In this document: positions 28,791 through 38,514 of the stretch, piece after piece
Layout of the letters: every line of letters begins with the position of its first letter
Numbering within the stretch: position 1 is the stretch's first letter
Source of the DNA: Carboxylicivirga linearis
GTDB taxonomy: Bacteria; Bacteroidota; Bacteroidia; Bacteroidales; Marinilabiliaceae
Length of the DNA stretch: 64,000 bases
Reading direction: 5' to 3'
NCBI RefSeq assembly: GCF_018271995.1
Contig: NZ_JAGUCO010000006.1
Location: 124,001-188,000, forward strand
The notes under the pieces: model-generated
What the model was told of the DNA's origin: nothing
Database searches by the model: none
What the model saw: only the letters and a program-made list of their open reading frames with translations
Made by a program: the position numbers and the translations under genes

Positions 28791-28956
28791 ACGAATGACT
28801 TTTAAGAAGTGTTTGCAACTAAAAAGAGCCATGAAGAGACTCTTATGAGTTTAGATTAATTACTTAATGAAAATAAATGTAATCCAAACACTTCAACAAA
28901 AGCTTATGCATTGCCTTAGATTAACCTCAACAATGTGTTAACCAATCCGTAGCAAG

Positions 28957-28964
28957 CAAATTTA
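28957..28964 (-). promoter_or_regulatory. -7 promoter element of the PEGA-repeat T9SS gene
   Basis: The minus strand reads TAAATTTG, a full match to TAnnTTTG, with TTGATT 19 bases before it. Predicted transcription start is near 28950, leaving a leader of about 160 bases. Confidence 0.5.
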
Positions 28965-28966
28965 CG

Positions 28967-29022
28967 CACCTCTCGTTAATCAATTTATTTTATTGATTAA
29001 AAGCAATTAAACACCTCACGTT
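28967..29022. promoter_or_regulatory. candidate operator: inverted repeat flanked by two CACCTC motifs
   Basis: CACCTCTCGTT (28967-28977), then a perfect 9-bp inverted repeat TTAATCAAT/ATTGATTAA with a 7-base spacer (28976-29000), then CACCTCACGTT (29012-29022). The site is just upstream of the -7 box, where a regulator would act. The AT-rich repeat could also be a poor terminator of the gene upstream on the same strand. Confidence 0.35.
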
Positions 29023-29059
29023 TAGCCTCATGTTATCAATTTCTACATTTTGTATCCGT

Positions 29060-32000
29060 TTATTCAACTATTATTTCTGCCAAATCAATTACCTGCTTTT
29101 TGTCTTTCAACTGTAGCACTACCCGACGGCTTGTTTGACGACTTGTGCCATAATTACGGAATATCTCGGCATACAAGGTGATGGGCCCACTAATACTCTG
29201 ACGTCTGTCGCCATAGTAATTAGCCTGAATGAAATAATGACCTTTAACTGCCTTTTTGATGCAATATTCCTCCGGACCAAAGCCGTTGGTAATATCCTGC
29301 GACAAACGCCCACCCAAATAAGTGTTTTTGTTTTGATAATAACATCGTTCGCCCGTTGGTTCAGTTACCCAAAGATCCACATCTGAATTATCGCTACTCC
29401 AGCTTAATACAATTCTAATATCTACAGGCATTTGGTACATCCAGCTAGCAGGTATAGAATCGGTATTTTCCAACGTTTTGTTGCAATTAAGTAGAGCATT
29501 CAACTCATTAACCAATATGCCTGAAATAGACCTGTTGCCTCTCATGTCCTGCTTTTCAATTGCTATCTTTAGCATATCAACTGCTTTATCTAAACTACCC
29601 TGTTTTTGATAAGTCAATGCTAAGTCGCGATACGATTGAACATCTTCGGGGCGTAATTGCAGAACCTTTTCATAAACCTTCACTGCCAATTCAACCTGGT
29701 TAACCTGCAATAGTTTTTGCCCGACTATACGATAGATCTCAGCATTATCAATCTTTAGCTCAGCAATATTAGTTATAACCGATACTCCTTCCTCAATCCT
29801 CCCCCTCTCAAACAAATAAGAAGCCATATCTAGATAAAATGAAGGTTGCCTACTGTATTCTCCTTTCTTGTTAAGGTAATATGAGTAAAGTTCGTTGGTT
29901 GGCAATTGTTGGATATCTGCAATGTACACAGCTGTGCTATCCCATGCCACAGTATTCACTTTTATAGCCGGAGTTTGAATAATTGGCACATCCGAACCAC
30001 CACGACGAGGCGGTAGATCTTCAGCCTCACTATCTGCTATCATAAAGAATACAGGTGCATCAACGGCTTCTTCTTCAACCGACATATCGTTAAAGTCCAG
30101 AGAAAGATCTTCGTTCATTTCAACATCATCTTCTACGATAGTAAGCTGATTAGCCACTCCTGTAGGAGGCGGTGGAGCTTGCTCTTGTTGCCGTGTAATG
30201 GCAGGTTGTTCTCTAATAGCCGGAACCAGTTCTTCTTCTGTTGGTCCAGGCAGTACAATATCCGGTAGTTTTGCATCAGATAACGGATAAGTTGTATTCC
30301 ACCACTTTTTAAAGGCTTCTACCATTGACAATGTGTCGCTTTTAGCAACCTTATTTTGATTAGAGTTCCACTGAGGCTGTCTTTGCAACAATTCGTTGTA
30401 TTCCTTCTGAAGTTCTGCCGGAGGATCAATCTTAAAGCGCACATAATCCTCTACCCTTTCCAGTACCATCAACGAGGTATAATCGGTAATCACACCATAT
30501 GCTTTAGCCATCCGAATTATCTCGTCCTTATTATCCTCTTTGTTTTGGCTCAAAACAGTAATGTAATTAGCAGCACACAAACGGGCTATCGGTAATTCGT
30601 AACTGGCTTCTCCCTGCAACTGAAAGTTATTATTGATAAGAACCTTATCACCACAAACAATCTTAACATCTAACACAGCCTCGTCACTTAACCCCCTACC
30701 AGAAACAATAACTCTATTCTGATCGCTGGATAGTTTACCCACCAGGTAATTTACCTTTCCACTGGCAACGCTCGTTTTCACATAAAGTGGATCAGTAATC
30801 ATTTTGTTGTAAGCCGATTCGATAGTACTGGTGCCTAAATCGATAAACACAACACGCTCCTGCGGCTGAATATTACGTAGAAACGTATGATCCGATACTT
30901 GCGAAGAGCTAACCGCAATAATCGTTTTTTGAGTATTTGTTTCAGGAAGCTCTCCTAAATTCATCATACCATCGCTAAAAATAATAAGCTCTTTACCTTT
31001 GAGTGAATTTAAATCAATCTGATCCATGCGGGTTCCTCCATCATATACCGTACTCATTAACTCATCCTTAAGGTGAGCTGGAATTTTCCCCTGCACAGTC
31101 AATTCTCTAACCTTTTCGAGTTGATGATTAAAAGCATAAATACTCAGATGAGTTGTTTGATGGTAGTTCAGATAAGTGGATAACAATTGCAGTTCTTTTT
31201 CCATATCTCGATTGAGACCTGAACCCGAAACATCCCAGAGAACAGCAATACTATCTAACAGCTCCTTCTTTGAAGTTTCAATATTAATGGGATATGTGGT
31301 ATAAAAGTAATTACCAAAGCGTGAAGTAAATAAACTTGCTGAATGATCGTTGATCGGCAGTTTCATCTGAAAGAGTCCACTGGGCTGCACTTTGGCATTT
31401 AACGATGATGCTATATAATTATCGCCATCCTTTTTAAAACTCAACCTGGTAAAATCATTGTCTGTAATAATGGGTTTAACATCCGACTTAACGGCATTAA
31501 CAACAATTGAGAAATCTTCAATCGGATTCTTATACATCAAGGGTAACTGATAGATATAGGATTGATCTGCTTCAACCAGCTCCTCCTGACATGTAATTTT
31601 AATTCTTTTAGTGCCTTTAGCAGGAATGGGATAAACACGTAACCGGAAATTGTTACCACTTGTTTTCTCCAGTAAGCCGGGATCAATCCCTCTCCTAACA
31701 ATGGTTTCAAAAACTCTTGTTCCTTTGTTCTTCTCCACAACCACACCTTCGCGTAAGATGCCATTTACATCCATGGCAAAACCTACAATCTGCTGATTAC
31801 TCTTTAATGGAAAAGAGAATTCGCCTTCCAACAAGCGATTAAGCGGGTTATAAAAAGTAATATCATAGGTTGTAAGCGCTATGTTCGACATTGTTTTTAC
31901 ATCAACAGACATACGATGTATCTCCAACTCCACAGAATCGTTTTTAATGCTTAAACGAGGAAATACATTAGGATTTGCTTGTGGCACATTTGAGATCTGC

Positions 32001-32068
32001 GAACACATATTTGAAAGAAAACAAACTAGTACAACAACCAGCATTGAAAGATATTTAATTTTGAACAT
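29060..32068 (-). CDS. VIT-vWA-TPR-DUF2135 envelope protein
   Basis: 1002 residues from the ATG at 32068, the one that begins a signal peptide ('LVVVLVCFLSNMCSQ'). Order of domains: VIT (vault/inter-alpha-trypsin) at about 25-165; von Willebrand A at about 265-430 with a MIDAS-like 'WDVSGSG'; a linker with a Pro-rich stretch 'QAPPPPTG' near 630 and acidic runs; TPR repeats at about 740-870; and a C-terminal DUF2135 domain at about 879-1002 ('LSWSSDNSDVDLWVTEPTGE'). The VIT-vWA pair usually mediates metal-dependent protein contacts. No T9SS tail was seen, so it is likely periplasmic or outer-membrane associated. The partner is unknown; the architecture recurs in Bacteroidota without an assigned role. 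Confidence 0.82.
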   Translation of the reverse strand: MFKIKYLSMLVVVLVCFLSNMCSQISNVPQANPNVFPRLSIKNDSVELEIHRMSVDVKTMSNIALTTYDITFYNPLNRLLEGEFSFPLKSNQQIVGFAMDVNGILREGVVVEKNKGTRVFETIVRRGIDPGLLEKTSGNNFRLRVYPIPAKGTKRIKITCQEELVEADQSYIYQLPLMYKNPIEDFSIVVNAVKSDVKPIITDNDFTRLSFKKDGDNYIASSLNAKVQPSGLFQMKLPINDHSASLFTSRFGNYFYTTYPINIETSKKELLDSIAVLWDVSGSGLNRDMEKELQLLSTYLNYHQTTHLSIYAFNHQLEKVRELTVQGKIPAHLKDELMSTVYDGGTRMDQIDLNSLKGKELIIFSDGMMNLGELPETNTQKTIIAVSSSQVSDHTFLRNIQPQERVVFIDLGTSTIESAYNKMITDPLYVKTSVASGKVNYLVGKLSSDQNRVIVSGRGLSDEAVLDVKIVCGDKVLINNNFQLQGEASYELPIARLCAANYITVLSQNKEDNKDEIIRMAKAYGVITDYTSLMVLERVEDYVRFKIDPPAELQKEYNELLQRQPQWNSNQNKVAKSDTLSMVEAFKKWWNTTYPLSDAKLPDIVLPGPTEEELVPAIREQPAITRQQEQAPPPPTGVANQLTIVEDDVEMNEDLSLDFNDMSVEEEAVDAPVFFMIADSEAEDLPPRRGGSDVPIIQTPAIKVNTVAWDSTAVYIADIQQLPTNELYSYYLNKKGEYSRQPSFYLDMASYLFERGRIEEGVSVITNIAELKIDNAEIYRIVGQKLLQVNQVELAVKVYEKVLQLRPEDVQSYRDLALTYQKQGSLDKAVDMLKIAIEKQDMRGNRSISGILVNELNALLNCNKTLENTDSIPASWMYQMPVDIRIVLSWSSDNSDVDLWVTEPTGERCYYQNKNTYLGGRLSQDITNGFGPEEYCIKKAVKGHYFIQANYYGDRRQSISGPITLYAEIFRNYGTSRQTSRRVVLQLKDKKQVIDLAEIIVE

Positions 32069-32200
32069 GGCGATTATATTTATGTTAGCATATTCAATAA
32101 AAACAATAGGTATGCCATCATAAAGTTTTTCTAAAAACCCACATGTATACATTTATATTTCTGTTACTTACATAATGATATATAAAATTAAAATGTTAAA

Positions 32201-32395
32201 ATGAAGTATGAAGTTCCGCCCAATCGGGCGAAAAAAGAAAGCCTCACCCATAAGATTAAGTGTTAGTCAATATTTAATCAGCCAAGTAATGAACTTTATT
32301 GGATCAACCTTAACAAACTATTAGATAATGCCGAAAAACTAAGAGAAGGTCAATTATTAATTGCTATTTATCGCTTGTGGCATCATGTAATCTAA
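32201..32395 (+). pseudogene. possible small gene remnant with one in-frame TAG
   Basis: From ATG at 32201 a frame runs 21 codons to a TAG (32264-32266) and then continues in the same frame for 42 sense codons to TAA at 32393-32395. The second part ('EKLREGQLLIAIYRLWHHVI') has the look of a helical protein. It is not recognised, and it may be chance. Confidence 0.18.
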
Positions 32396-32524
32396 AATAC
32401 GCAAACAGCTGAGACTTAAGGGCTGGAAGGGAGAGCAGACAGCTAGCTATTCAATTCAGTTTTGAATGTCAGGCTGTGATCTTTTATTGAGAAGGAATGA
32501 AGAACCTCGGTGGACCTTTACCAT

Positions 32525-32558
32525 AAAAAATTACAGGAGCACAATTAGTACTCCCGTA
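32525..32558 (-). terminator. intrinsic terminator of the 1776-residue T9SS gene
   Basis: On the minus strand TACGGGAG (32558-32551) pairs with CTCCTGTA (32539-32532) with one G-T pair, followed by a run of T (32530-32525). It begins 10 bases past the stop codon. Confidence 0.78.
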
Positions 32559-32567
32559 AAAAATGGT

Positions 32568-35500
32568 CTAATGACCTGTGATTAAAAGTTTGGAAGTTAA
32601 TTTTTTAGTATTGCCTGTTAGTTCAATGAGATACATACCTTCAGGTAGGAACTCAATATTCAATTTTAATTTAGAACTGACATGATTATCATATACTTGG
32701 GATGACAATTTTTTACCATCAAAAGTATAAATGTTTAATTTGAATGGCGACTTGATTCTATTAGAACCCCAGTCAATTGTTACTTCGTCTTTTGCTGGGT
32801 TAGGAAATAGTTCTAATTGTCCACTTTGATTATTATAAATGTCCCAGATAGAAGTACTGGAATTTACAATTACCCGCACCTTACCTTCATCCTGGGCTGG
32901 AGTATTGGCATTATCGCGTACTCCAATATTAAGGTGGAATGTATCAATTTTAGTTTCTGAGTAATTAAGCTTTTCTTCTTTTTCGACAATTAATTCGCCT
33001 GTAGTTGGATTTAGACTAAAGGCATCTTCATTGTTGTCGTCTGCAAAATAGAATGTCAATGATTGATTTTTATCTTTGTCATCAGCCCATAAAGTGTCGA
33101 TCACAGTACCTTTTACCAAATTAGGCTGAATATTAATTTCTTTATGATAGAAGACAGGACGATGGTTAACCTCTGTTATGATAGAGACTTCATTTGAATA
33201 TTGGCTAATGTTATTACATCGATCTTCAGCTGTAATAGTGAAGAAATATTCTTTATTAGGGATTAACCCACTAACTATTGCTGCAGTATCTGTATGAACA
33301 TTTATCGGAGAAGGTTCACCAAAAACAGTGGCAACTCCATTATAAGGAGCCCCACTAATGGTGTCATAATGTACTTGGTAGTTTAGAATATCTTCTTCCA
33401 ATATTTTATTCCATTTAAGTACTACATTCTCATCTTCCATCTGAGCAGATAATAAATATGGTTGTACAGGAGGATTGGAATCAACAATAAGTACTTTACT
33501 AATAGCTGTGGCATCTCCGTATAAACTTTTTGCCTTAATAATAATTTCACCAGAAGATTCCGGAGCCAAGTATGTTGCATTAATTTTACCTTCAATAGCT
33601 TCAACAATAATGCTTGTATCTGGTGTTTCAGCATTAAGTAAGCCCCGGGATACTTCAACAATAAACTGCTCACCATCAGCCACTACTTCTTCTGTATTGT
33701 ACATTAATAAAGAGGAAGTAATATTTGCAGTAGTTTGGCTATCTAAATTAATTGTATCGGGATCAACCATTAATTCAAAATCACCATGTGGAATAAATGG
33801 AGCTAATGTAAATGTACCGAATGCATCAATTTTTGTACTTACGGTGTTGTTTATTTCATCAACTATACCCCCAATGTAAATCCATCTGTTATTTTCTTTA
33901 TCTTCCTTATAAACTCTGAGATCAGCTTCATCAATATGGCGAATACTTCCATCTTTTTGTTCTACCAATAGTTCTTCATCAAGATAGTTTATAACTATGG
34001 TAACATCATTTTCACCAACTGAAGTATTGTAGGGTTCAAATTGGTAAAAACCGCCAATCCCGTAATCAAATTGATAAATTTCAGATGCTATCTTTCTTAT
34101 TAGCTCAATTCTTTTCAATTTAGCAGGTGACGAAGACTTTAATGTACTTTTAGTTGTTACTCCAGTTCCATACCAGTCCCAGTATGCCAGCTTAAAATAT
34201 TCAATTTCTTCTGGCAACTCAAGTTTGTCACCATTTACAACTAGTTTACTTTCCGGTCTCTTTTCAATATTGAAATTCATATCGCCACTAGAAGCCTTAA
34301 GGAATGAAAATATGTTGAAGAAACTAAATACTTGAGCCATGCCATTTTGAATTTCACTCCATAAATAGTCGCAAGAACCTTCAACAATATCCTGAATTAT
34401 TTCTTCAGCTTTATAGGTCTCGTTGTTTTCAACAAATGAGTAGGTTTCAGTTGGTAACAATTTCCAATTATAAAAAACTCCTTTTTCAATAGGATATTGG
34501 TTGTATTCAGAGTATTGAAAGCCTGCACCAAATTTTCCTTTAAGAATGTCCAGACCAAATGCAATTTCAACATTGAAAGAACCATCATCAACTTTATCAG
34601 TGACAATTTTTTTATATGGTACAGGAGGAAATTCCAAGGCAGAGCGTGCATGATTAAACGCAACTGTATTGAATGGTGCATTGAAAATTTTACCCGATGT
34701 AAGGTCTGATAAATTAAGTTTGATGTTATCTGATGGAGAATTGAGCATTGAGTTAGCCAATCCTACCTTTTCATTGAAAGTATCAATAATTTTTTGATCC
34801 TCTATTGAAAAAGTATATTGGAATTCTCTTTCTTGGTTTATGCCAGCTTCTCCTAATAATATGTTACCGGCCTGTAAGTCGTATTTATAGCCATACATGA
34901 AGCCGATACGGAATGATGGGTTTTGAACAAACCGCGAGGTGCCAAAATGCACACCATACATTAATCCACCAGCTGCGCCCAGAGATGCCAAATCAATTTC
35001 CAGATCATCAATATCTATTGGAATAGGGATAATGTCGTTTTCTATTTCAAGCCCATCGTCATCGTCGTCATTATTGGATTTGTCTTTATTACTATCTTTC
35101 TTTTTGTTTTCATCATCGTTTTCAAACAGCTTTTTTAAATCAAAACCAGCTTTTGCTTCAACGCCTAATTCAAACTCATTTGAAAAACTCAAATCAATAT
35201 CAGTGGGATAAAATGCAGCTTGGGGACTTTTTTGAGTATAAACAGTGGTCATGAAATTAATGTCGCCTACTGCATTGGCACTACCTTCAATTCCTGCTGC
35301 AAAAGGGGTTTCATCACTACCATCAATAACGTCGCATTCAAGGCTAGCTCCAGCGCTGGCTTGTGCATTAATATTAAAGCCAAATCCATTTGATAAAGCA
35401 GCCTCTTCTATTTCCTCAAACTGTCTTTCAATACAAGCGACAAAGAGACGCATTAAAGGAGCATCCATGTGTGGTAAAGCTCCGTTTGCCAATACCATAA

Positions 35501-37898
35501 ATTTAGCCAGTGATTCTTTACCAGAATTGTTCTGGTAATCAAATTGAAAGTCATCCTGATAAAGCGTACTGGCATTTATGCCTGCTGTTGCTTCAGCACC
35601 TGCTTCAAAAGGACCAGCTTCAATTTTTGCTTCAGCCCCAAATTCAAGACCAGCAGTTGTTCTGCTTTGACGAGATAAGATGATGCTATCAGCATAATCC
35701 CCGGACCCGTTATTCTTCATGTTTAAAGCCATTTGTGCACCAAGTTCTTTTTTAACAAGTAAATACGAAATACCCAGTTTCATAAAAGTGCTTCCAGACC
35801 AAGTTTTCTGATATTCGTAGGGCAGAACCTCAATTGTAATTTTTTCCTGTTGATCTTCAGTGAATTCTTTGGATTCAGCACCTAATTTTGTAATAGAATA
35901 ATTGCGTGTACCTAAACTACTGCCAGGAATAGCAATGTCGACAATGCCTTTAGAATCAGTATACATTGTATCAAGACCTGGTATTATTACCTCAACACCA
36001 TACATTGGGTCATGACTTTCCTTGTCGATCACTTTATAATACCTATGTGCTGTTCCACCAAAGCTCACATAGGTCTTCTGTGGCTGATTTAGGTTAAAAG
36101 TAACCTTGTCGAAAACATAATTTACTTCGCGTTCTTTTAATTTTATATTACCAAAGTCAACACATGCATCTTCGGGAATATTAATATCAATCATAAGGGT
36201 ATCGTAGTATCCTTTTGCTTTTACTTCGAGCTGGTAACCTTTACCTGGTTTAACAAAAGGAATTGTGAAACCACCACTTTTGTTACTATACGTAGTTTTG
36301 GTTTTACTACTTATTAGTTTAACAATTGCACCTGATAAGGCTTCATTATCGACACCTGATATGTAGCCCTTTAAAATTGAGGAAATTAAATCACTTTGTG
36401 CATCGGAAGTTTCCAAGTAATTATTATACGAGATATCATCGTCTACCTTACATCCATTACCATTAATATTTGATTCATGGATAGGACCATTTTTGCTGTT
36501 CCAAAAATTATAATCAGCATTTATATTAGCGGGTGGATCCGAACTATTAGGTGAAATGATACCATATTGGTTTTGTTTTAATAAGAAGTGATTATTCTGA
36601 AAAATTAGCCTGTCATCAAGTAACGCTTGATTATATGCGAATATTCCATGGGCGTATAGTTTATTAAATATGCAGTTCTCAGTGAATATATCATCAATTG
36701 AATTAACTGCTCTACGGTAATGTATAACTGCAGAAGAATCCCTTATTGTTTCGTTGTGTTTATTTACATATCTGCCACCATTTAAAAAGTAGGTATACTT
36801 GAAAAACAGACTGTCACCAGTAATATATCCCCAATCGCCTGGCATTGGTTTGCTATTGATATTTTTAGGTTCTGATGCCTCCCATTTATAATCGTACATA
36901 GAAGTAAAAATGATTGGATTCTCTGACGAGCCAGTGCTTATTAGTGCCGCATCTTGGAGATTAATTGTTAAAGGTTTACCTGCGATTGATGTTGGTAAAA
37001 ATTTAATGATATTACCTTCTGCTATAGTAAGATTGAGGTCTTTAATTAATAAGTCACTTACGATTAAATAAGGAATAGAATAGTATGGTAAAAGTATGTT
37101 GTTGTCATACTCAATGTCACCAATAGTCATATTGCCATCAATTGCAATGGCATTGATACCATTTAACCTAAACGTATTGTTATTCATGTTCATGACATTT
37201 GGAAAATCATGCAAATAATTATTGAGCTTTAAATTTGAAAGAGTAATGGGAGTATTGGTGTTATTAGTAAAAGTACAATTTGAAATATTACCTTCTGAAG
37301 AGTTAAGAACCAAACCTATCTTACATCCATTAAATATTGTATTATCAAGATACATATGCGCCCCCAGAACTCCTTCATTTGCACTTTTTTCAATTGTAGA
37401 ATTACTGATATAGAAGTTCTTTAGGTTTGGAGTTTGGTCAGCGAATACTAACATAGGAGAGAACTGATTGTTGTTTTTTGATTTGTATGTCTTGCCCCCA
37501 CCGTATTTCACTATAACATTGTCCAGTTGAGAATCACTGTATTCCGTTTCTTGTTGATCTACGAGAATATATCCCCAATCACCAGGCCTCGGTATCGTTA
37601 TATTATTTTCAGTATCCCGGTCGGATGTGAAGATAATTGGATAAAAATCCGATCCATTGGCATAGATGGCTTCTTTTATAAGCATGTAGGCTTTACGAAT
37701 CGGATGGAATTTAAATTTTATTATAGTACCTGCTTCTATTTCAACTTCTCTATTAAACACAGCTGAATCAACCACTAAGTAGGGAGAGTGATCTGCAGAT
37801 AAGAATTGTGGTGTATCATACGTTCCTGTTAATAAGGTTTGAGTATAACTAGTTGCTGGAAGTAATAATAATGCGATTAGCAATATAATTTTTCTCAT
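32568..37898 (-). CDS. giant secreted T9SS cargo protein with beta-helix, FN3 and cadherin-like domains
   Basis: 1776 residues from the ATG at 37898; the frame opens 19 codons earlier, but that part lies upstream of the predicted transcription start. A signal peptide ('LLLLPATSYTQ') precedes a right-handed beta-helix-like region (to about 420, with repeated 'N-x-T-F/I-x-x-N' turns). A carboxypeptidase-regulatory-like domain pair follows (about 500-690). The central part (about 700-1250) is rich in Ala/Gly and contains a charged run of Asp, Lys and Asn (about 926-950). An FN3 domain (about 1474-1575), a cadherin-like domain (about 1577-1676) and a T9SS type A tail (about 1690-1776, 'LELFPNPAKDEVTI') finish the protein. 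No catalytic motif was identified. It is probably a large surface or released structural or binding protein. Confidence 0.75.
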   Translation of the reverse strand: MRKIILLIALLLLPATSYTQTLLTGTYDTPQFLSADHSPYLVVDSAVFNREVEIEAGTIIKFKFHPIRKAYMLIKEAIYANGSDFYPIIFTSDRDTENNITIPRPGDWGYILVDQQETEYSDSQLDNVIVKYGGGKTYKSKNNNQFSPMLVFADQTPNLKNFYISNSTIEKSANEGVLGAHMYLDNTIFNGCKIGLVLNSSEGNISNCTFTNNTNTPITLSNLKLNNYLHDFPNVMNMNNNTFRLNGINAIAIDGNMTIGDIEYDNNILLPYYSIPYLIVSDLLIKDLNLTIAEGNIIKFLPTSIAGKPLTINLQDAALISTGSSENPIIFTSMYDYKWEASEPKNINSKPMPGDWGYITGDSLFFKYTYFLNGGRYVNKHNETIRDSSAVIHYRRAVNSIDDIFTENCIFNKLYAHGIFAYNQALLDDRLIFQNNHFLLKQNQYGIISPNSSDPPANINADYNFWNSKNGPIHESNINGNGCKVDDDISYNNYLETSDAQSDLISSILKGYISGVDNEALSGAIVKLISSKTKTTYSNKSGGFTIPFVKPGKGYQLEVKAKGYYDTLMIDINIPEDACVDFGNIKLKEREVNYVFDKVTFNLNQPQKTYVSFGGTAHRYYKVIDKESHDPMYGVEVIIPGLDTMYTDSKGIVDIAIPGSSLGTRNYSITKLGAESKEFTEDQQEKITIEVLPYEYQKTWSGSTFMKLGISYLLVKKELGAQMALNMKNNGSGDYADSIILSRQSRTTAGLEFGAEAKIEAGPFEAGAEATAGINASTLYQDDFQFDYQNNSGKESLAKFMVLANGALPHMDAPLMRLFVACIERQFEEIEEAALSNGFGFNINAQASAGASLECDVIDGSDETPFAAGIEGSANAVGDINFMTTVYTQKSPQAAFYPTDIDLSFSNEFELGVEAKAGFDLKKLFENDDENKKKDSNKDKSNNDDDDDGLEIENDIIPIPIDIDDLEIDLASLGAAGGLMYGVHFGTSRFVQNPSFRIGFMYGYKYDLQAGNILLGEAGINQEREFQYTFSIEDQKIIDTFNEKVGLANSMLNSPSDNIKLNLSDLTSGKIFNAPFNTVAFNHARSALEFPPVPYKKIVTDKVDDGSFNVEIAFGLDILKGKFGAGFQYSEYNQYPIEKGVFYNWKLLPTETYSFVENNETYKAEEIIQDIVEGSCDYLWSEIQNGMAQVFSFFNIFSFLKASSGDMNFNIEKRPESKLVVNGDKLELPEEIEYFKLAYWDWYGTGVTTKSTLKSSSPAKLKRIELIRKIASEIYQFDYGIGGFYQFEPYNTSVGENDVTIVINYLDEELLVEQKDGSIRHIDEADLRVYKEDKENNRWIYIGGIVDEINNTVSTKIDAFGTFTLAPFIPHGDFELMVDPDTINLDSQTTANITSSLLMYNTEEVVADGEQFIVEVSRGLLNAETPDTSIIVEAIEGKINATYLAPESSGEIIIKAKSLYGDATAISKVLIVDSNPPVQPYLLSAQMEDENVVLKWNKILEEDILNYQVHYDTISGAPYNGVATVFGEPSPINVHTDTAAIVSGLIPNKEYFFTITAEDRCNNISQYSNEVSIITEVNHRPVFYHKEINIQPNLVKGTVIDTLWADDKDKNQSLTFYFADDNNEDAFSLNPTTGELIVEKEEKLNYSETKIDTFHLNIGVRDNANTPAQDEGKVRVIVNSSTSIWDIYNNQSGQLELFPNPAKDEVTIDWGSNRIKSPFKLNIYTFDGKKLSSQVYDNHVSSKLKLNIEFLPEGMYLIELTGNTKKLTSKLLITGH

Positions 37899-37940
37899 AG
37901 TGAAGGTTTTATTTAAGAGTTGCAAATACTTAATTGTGCA

Positions 37941-37971
37941 CAAATGTATTATCATATGTTTCTTATGTCAA
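37941..37971 (-). promoter_or_regulatory. promoter of the 1776-residue T9SS gene
   Basis: On the minus strand TTG (37971-37969), 20 bases, then TACATTTG (37948-37941), a full match to the Bacteroidota -33/-7 pattern with good spacing. Transcription would begin near 37934, downstream of the first in-frame ATG, which supports the start at 37898. Confidence 0.6.
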
Positions 37972-38301
37972 TGCTATTCAAATGATTTCTTTTTTATGGC
38001 TTATCTGGGATTCAATCTAATGAAAACGAAATTAAAGAGCATTATGGAATTTAGAGCATAATATTAACTTAACAACTATGGGATATTATTGACTAAAGTT
38101 GGGTGATACAGATAGTTTATAATTATCCGAAATGTAGATTTACCAAGAAAAGAAGATGATGGTATTTTTTAGGTTTATAGAAAACTAGTGGTAGATAGAT
38201 TTTCTGACGGTATTGGTAAATTATTTCTAATTCTGCCAGATTCTGATACACTGCATTAATATTTAAATCAATAGCACTGAAACGTCATGGTAACAATAAA
38301 A
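37972..38301. other. gene-free AT-rich spacer
   Basis: About 330 bases between the promoter of the giant T9SS gene and the terminator of tRNA-Ser. I see no open frame, strong hairpin or repeat in it. Confidence 0.5.
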
Positions 38302-38329
38302 AGAGGTTAACAAATCTCTGTTAACCTCT
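38302..38329 (-). terminator. intrinsic terminator after tRNA-Ser
   Basis: A perfect 11-bp stem AGAGGTTAACA/TGTTAACCTCT with loop AATCTC, followed on the minus strand by a T-run. It lies 10 bases past the 3' end of tRNA-Ser. Confidence 0.85.
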
Positions 38330-38337
38330 CACAATCC

Positions 38338-38425
<88 letters not shown>

Positions 38426-38483
38426 AATACATTACATAAAGATAGAAACTTATTGTAAAGAATAAAGTTCAATTGCAACAAAT

Positions 38484-38507
38484 AAAAAATCCCGAGTAAA
38501 TCGGGAT
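38484..38507 (-). terminator. intrinsic terminator after tRNA-Trp
   Basis: ATCCCGA (38489-38495) pairs with TCGGGAT (38501-38507), loop of 5, followed on the minus strand by six T. It separates the two tRNA genes into independent transcripts. Confidence 0.82.
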
Positions 38508-38514
38508 CTTCTTG

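Larger units (their letters stand above)
32069..32567. other. intergenic region with a possible decayed small ORF
   Basis: About 500 bases between two large minus-strand genes. It contains the terminator of the right-hand gene (32525-32558) and one plus-strand frame broken by a single TAG (32201-32395). No other gene, tRNA or repeat was recognised. Confidence 0.4.

Noticed and set aside
29060-32068. Inter-alpha-trypsin inhibitor function for the VIT protein
   Set aside because: The VIT domain is shared with the animal proteins, but there is no inhibitor domain and the other domains are bacterial.
33475-33879. 134-codon plus-strand frame inside the 1776-residue gene
   Set aside because: Antisense shadow; Ser/Val-rich low-information translation and no upstream signals.
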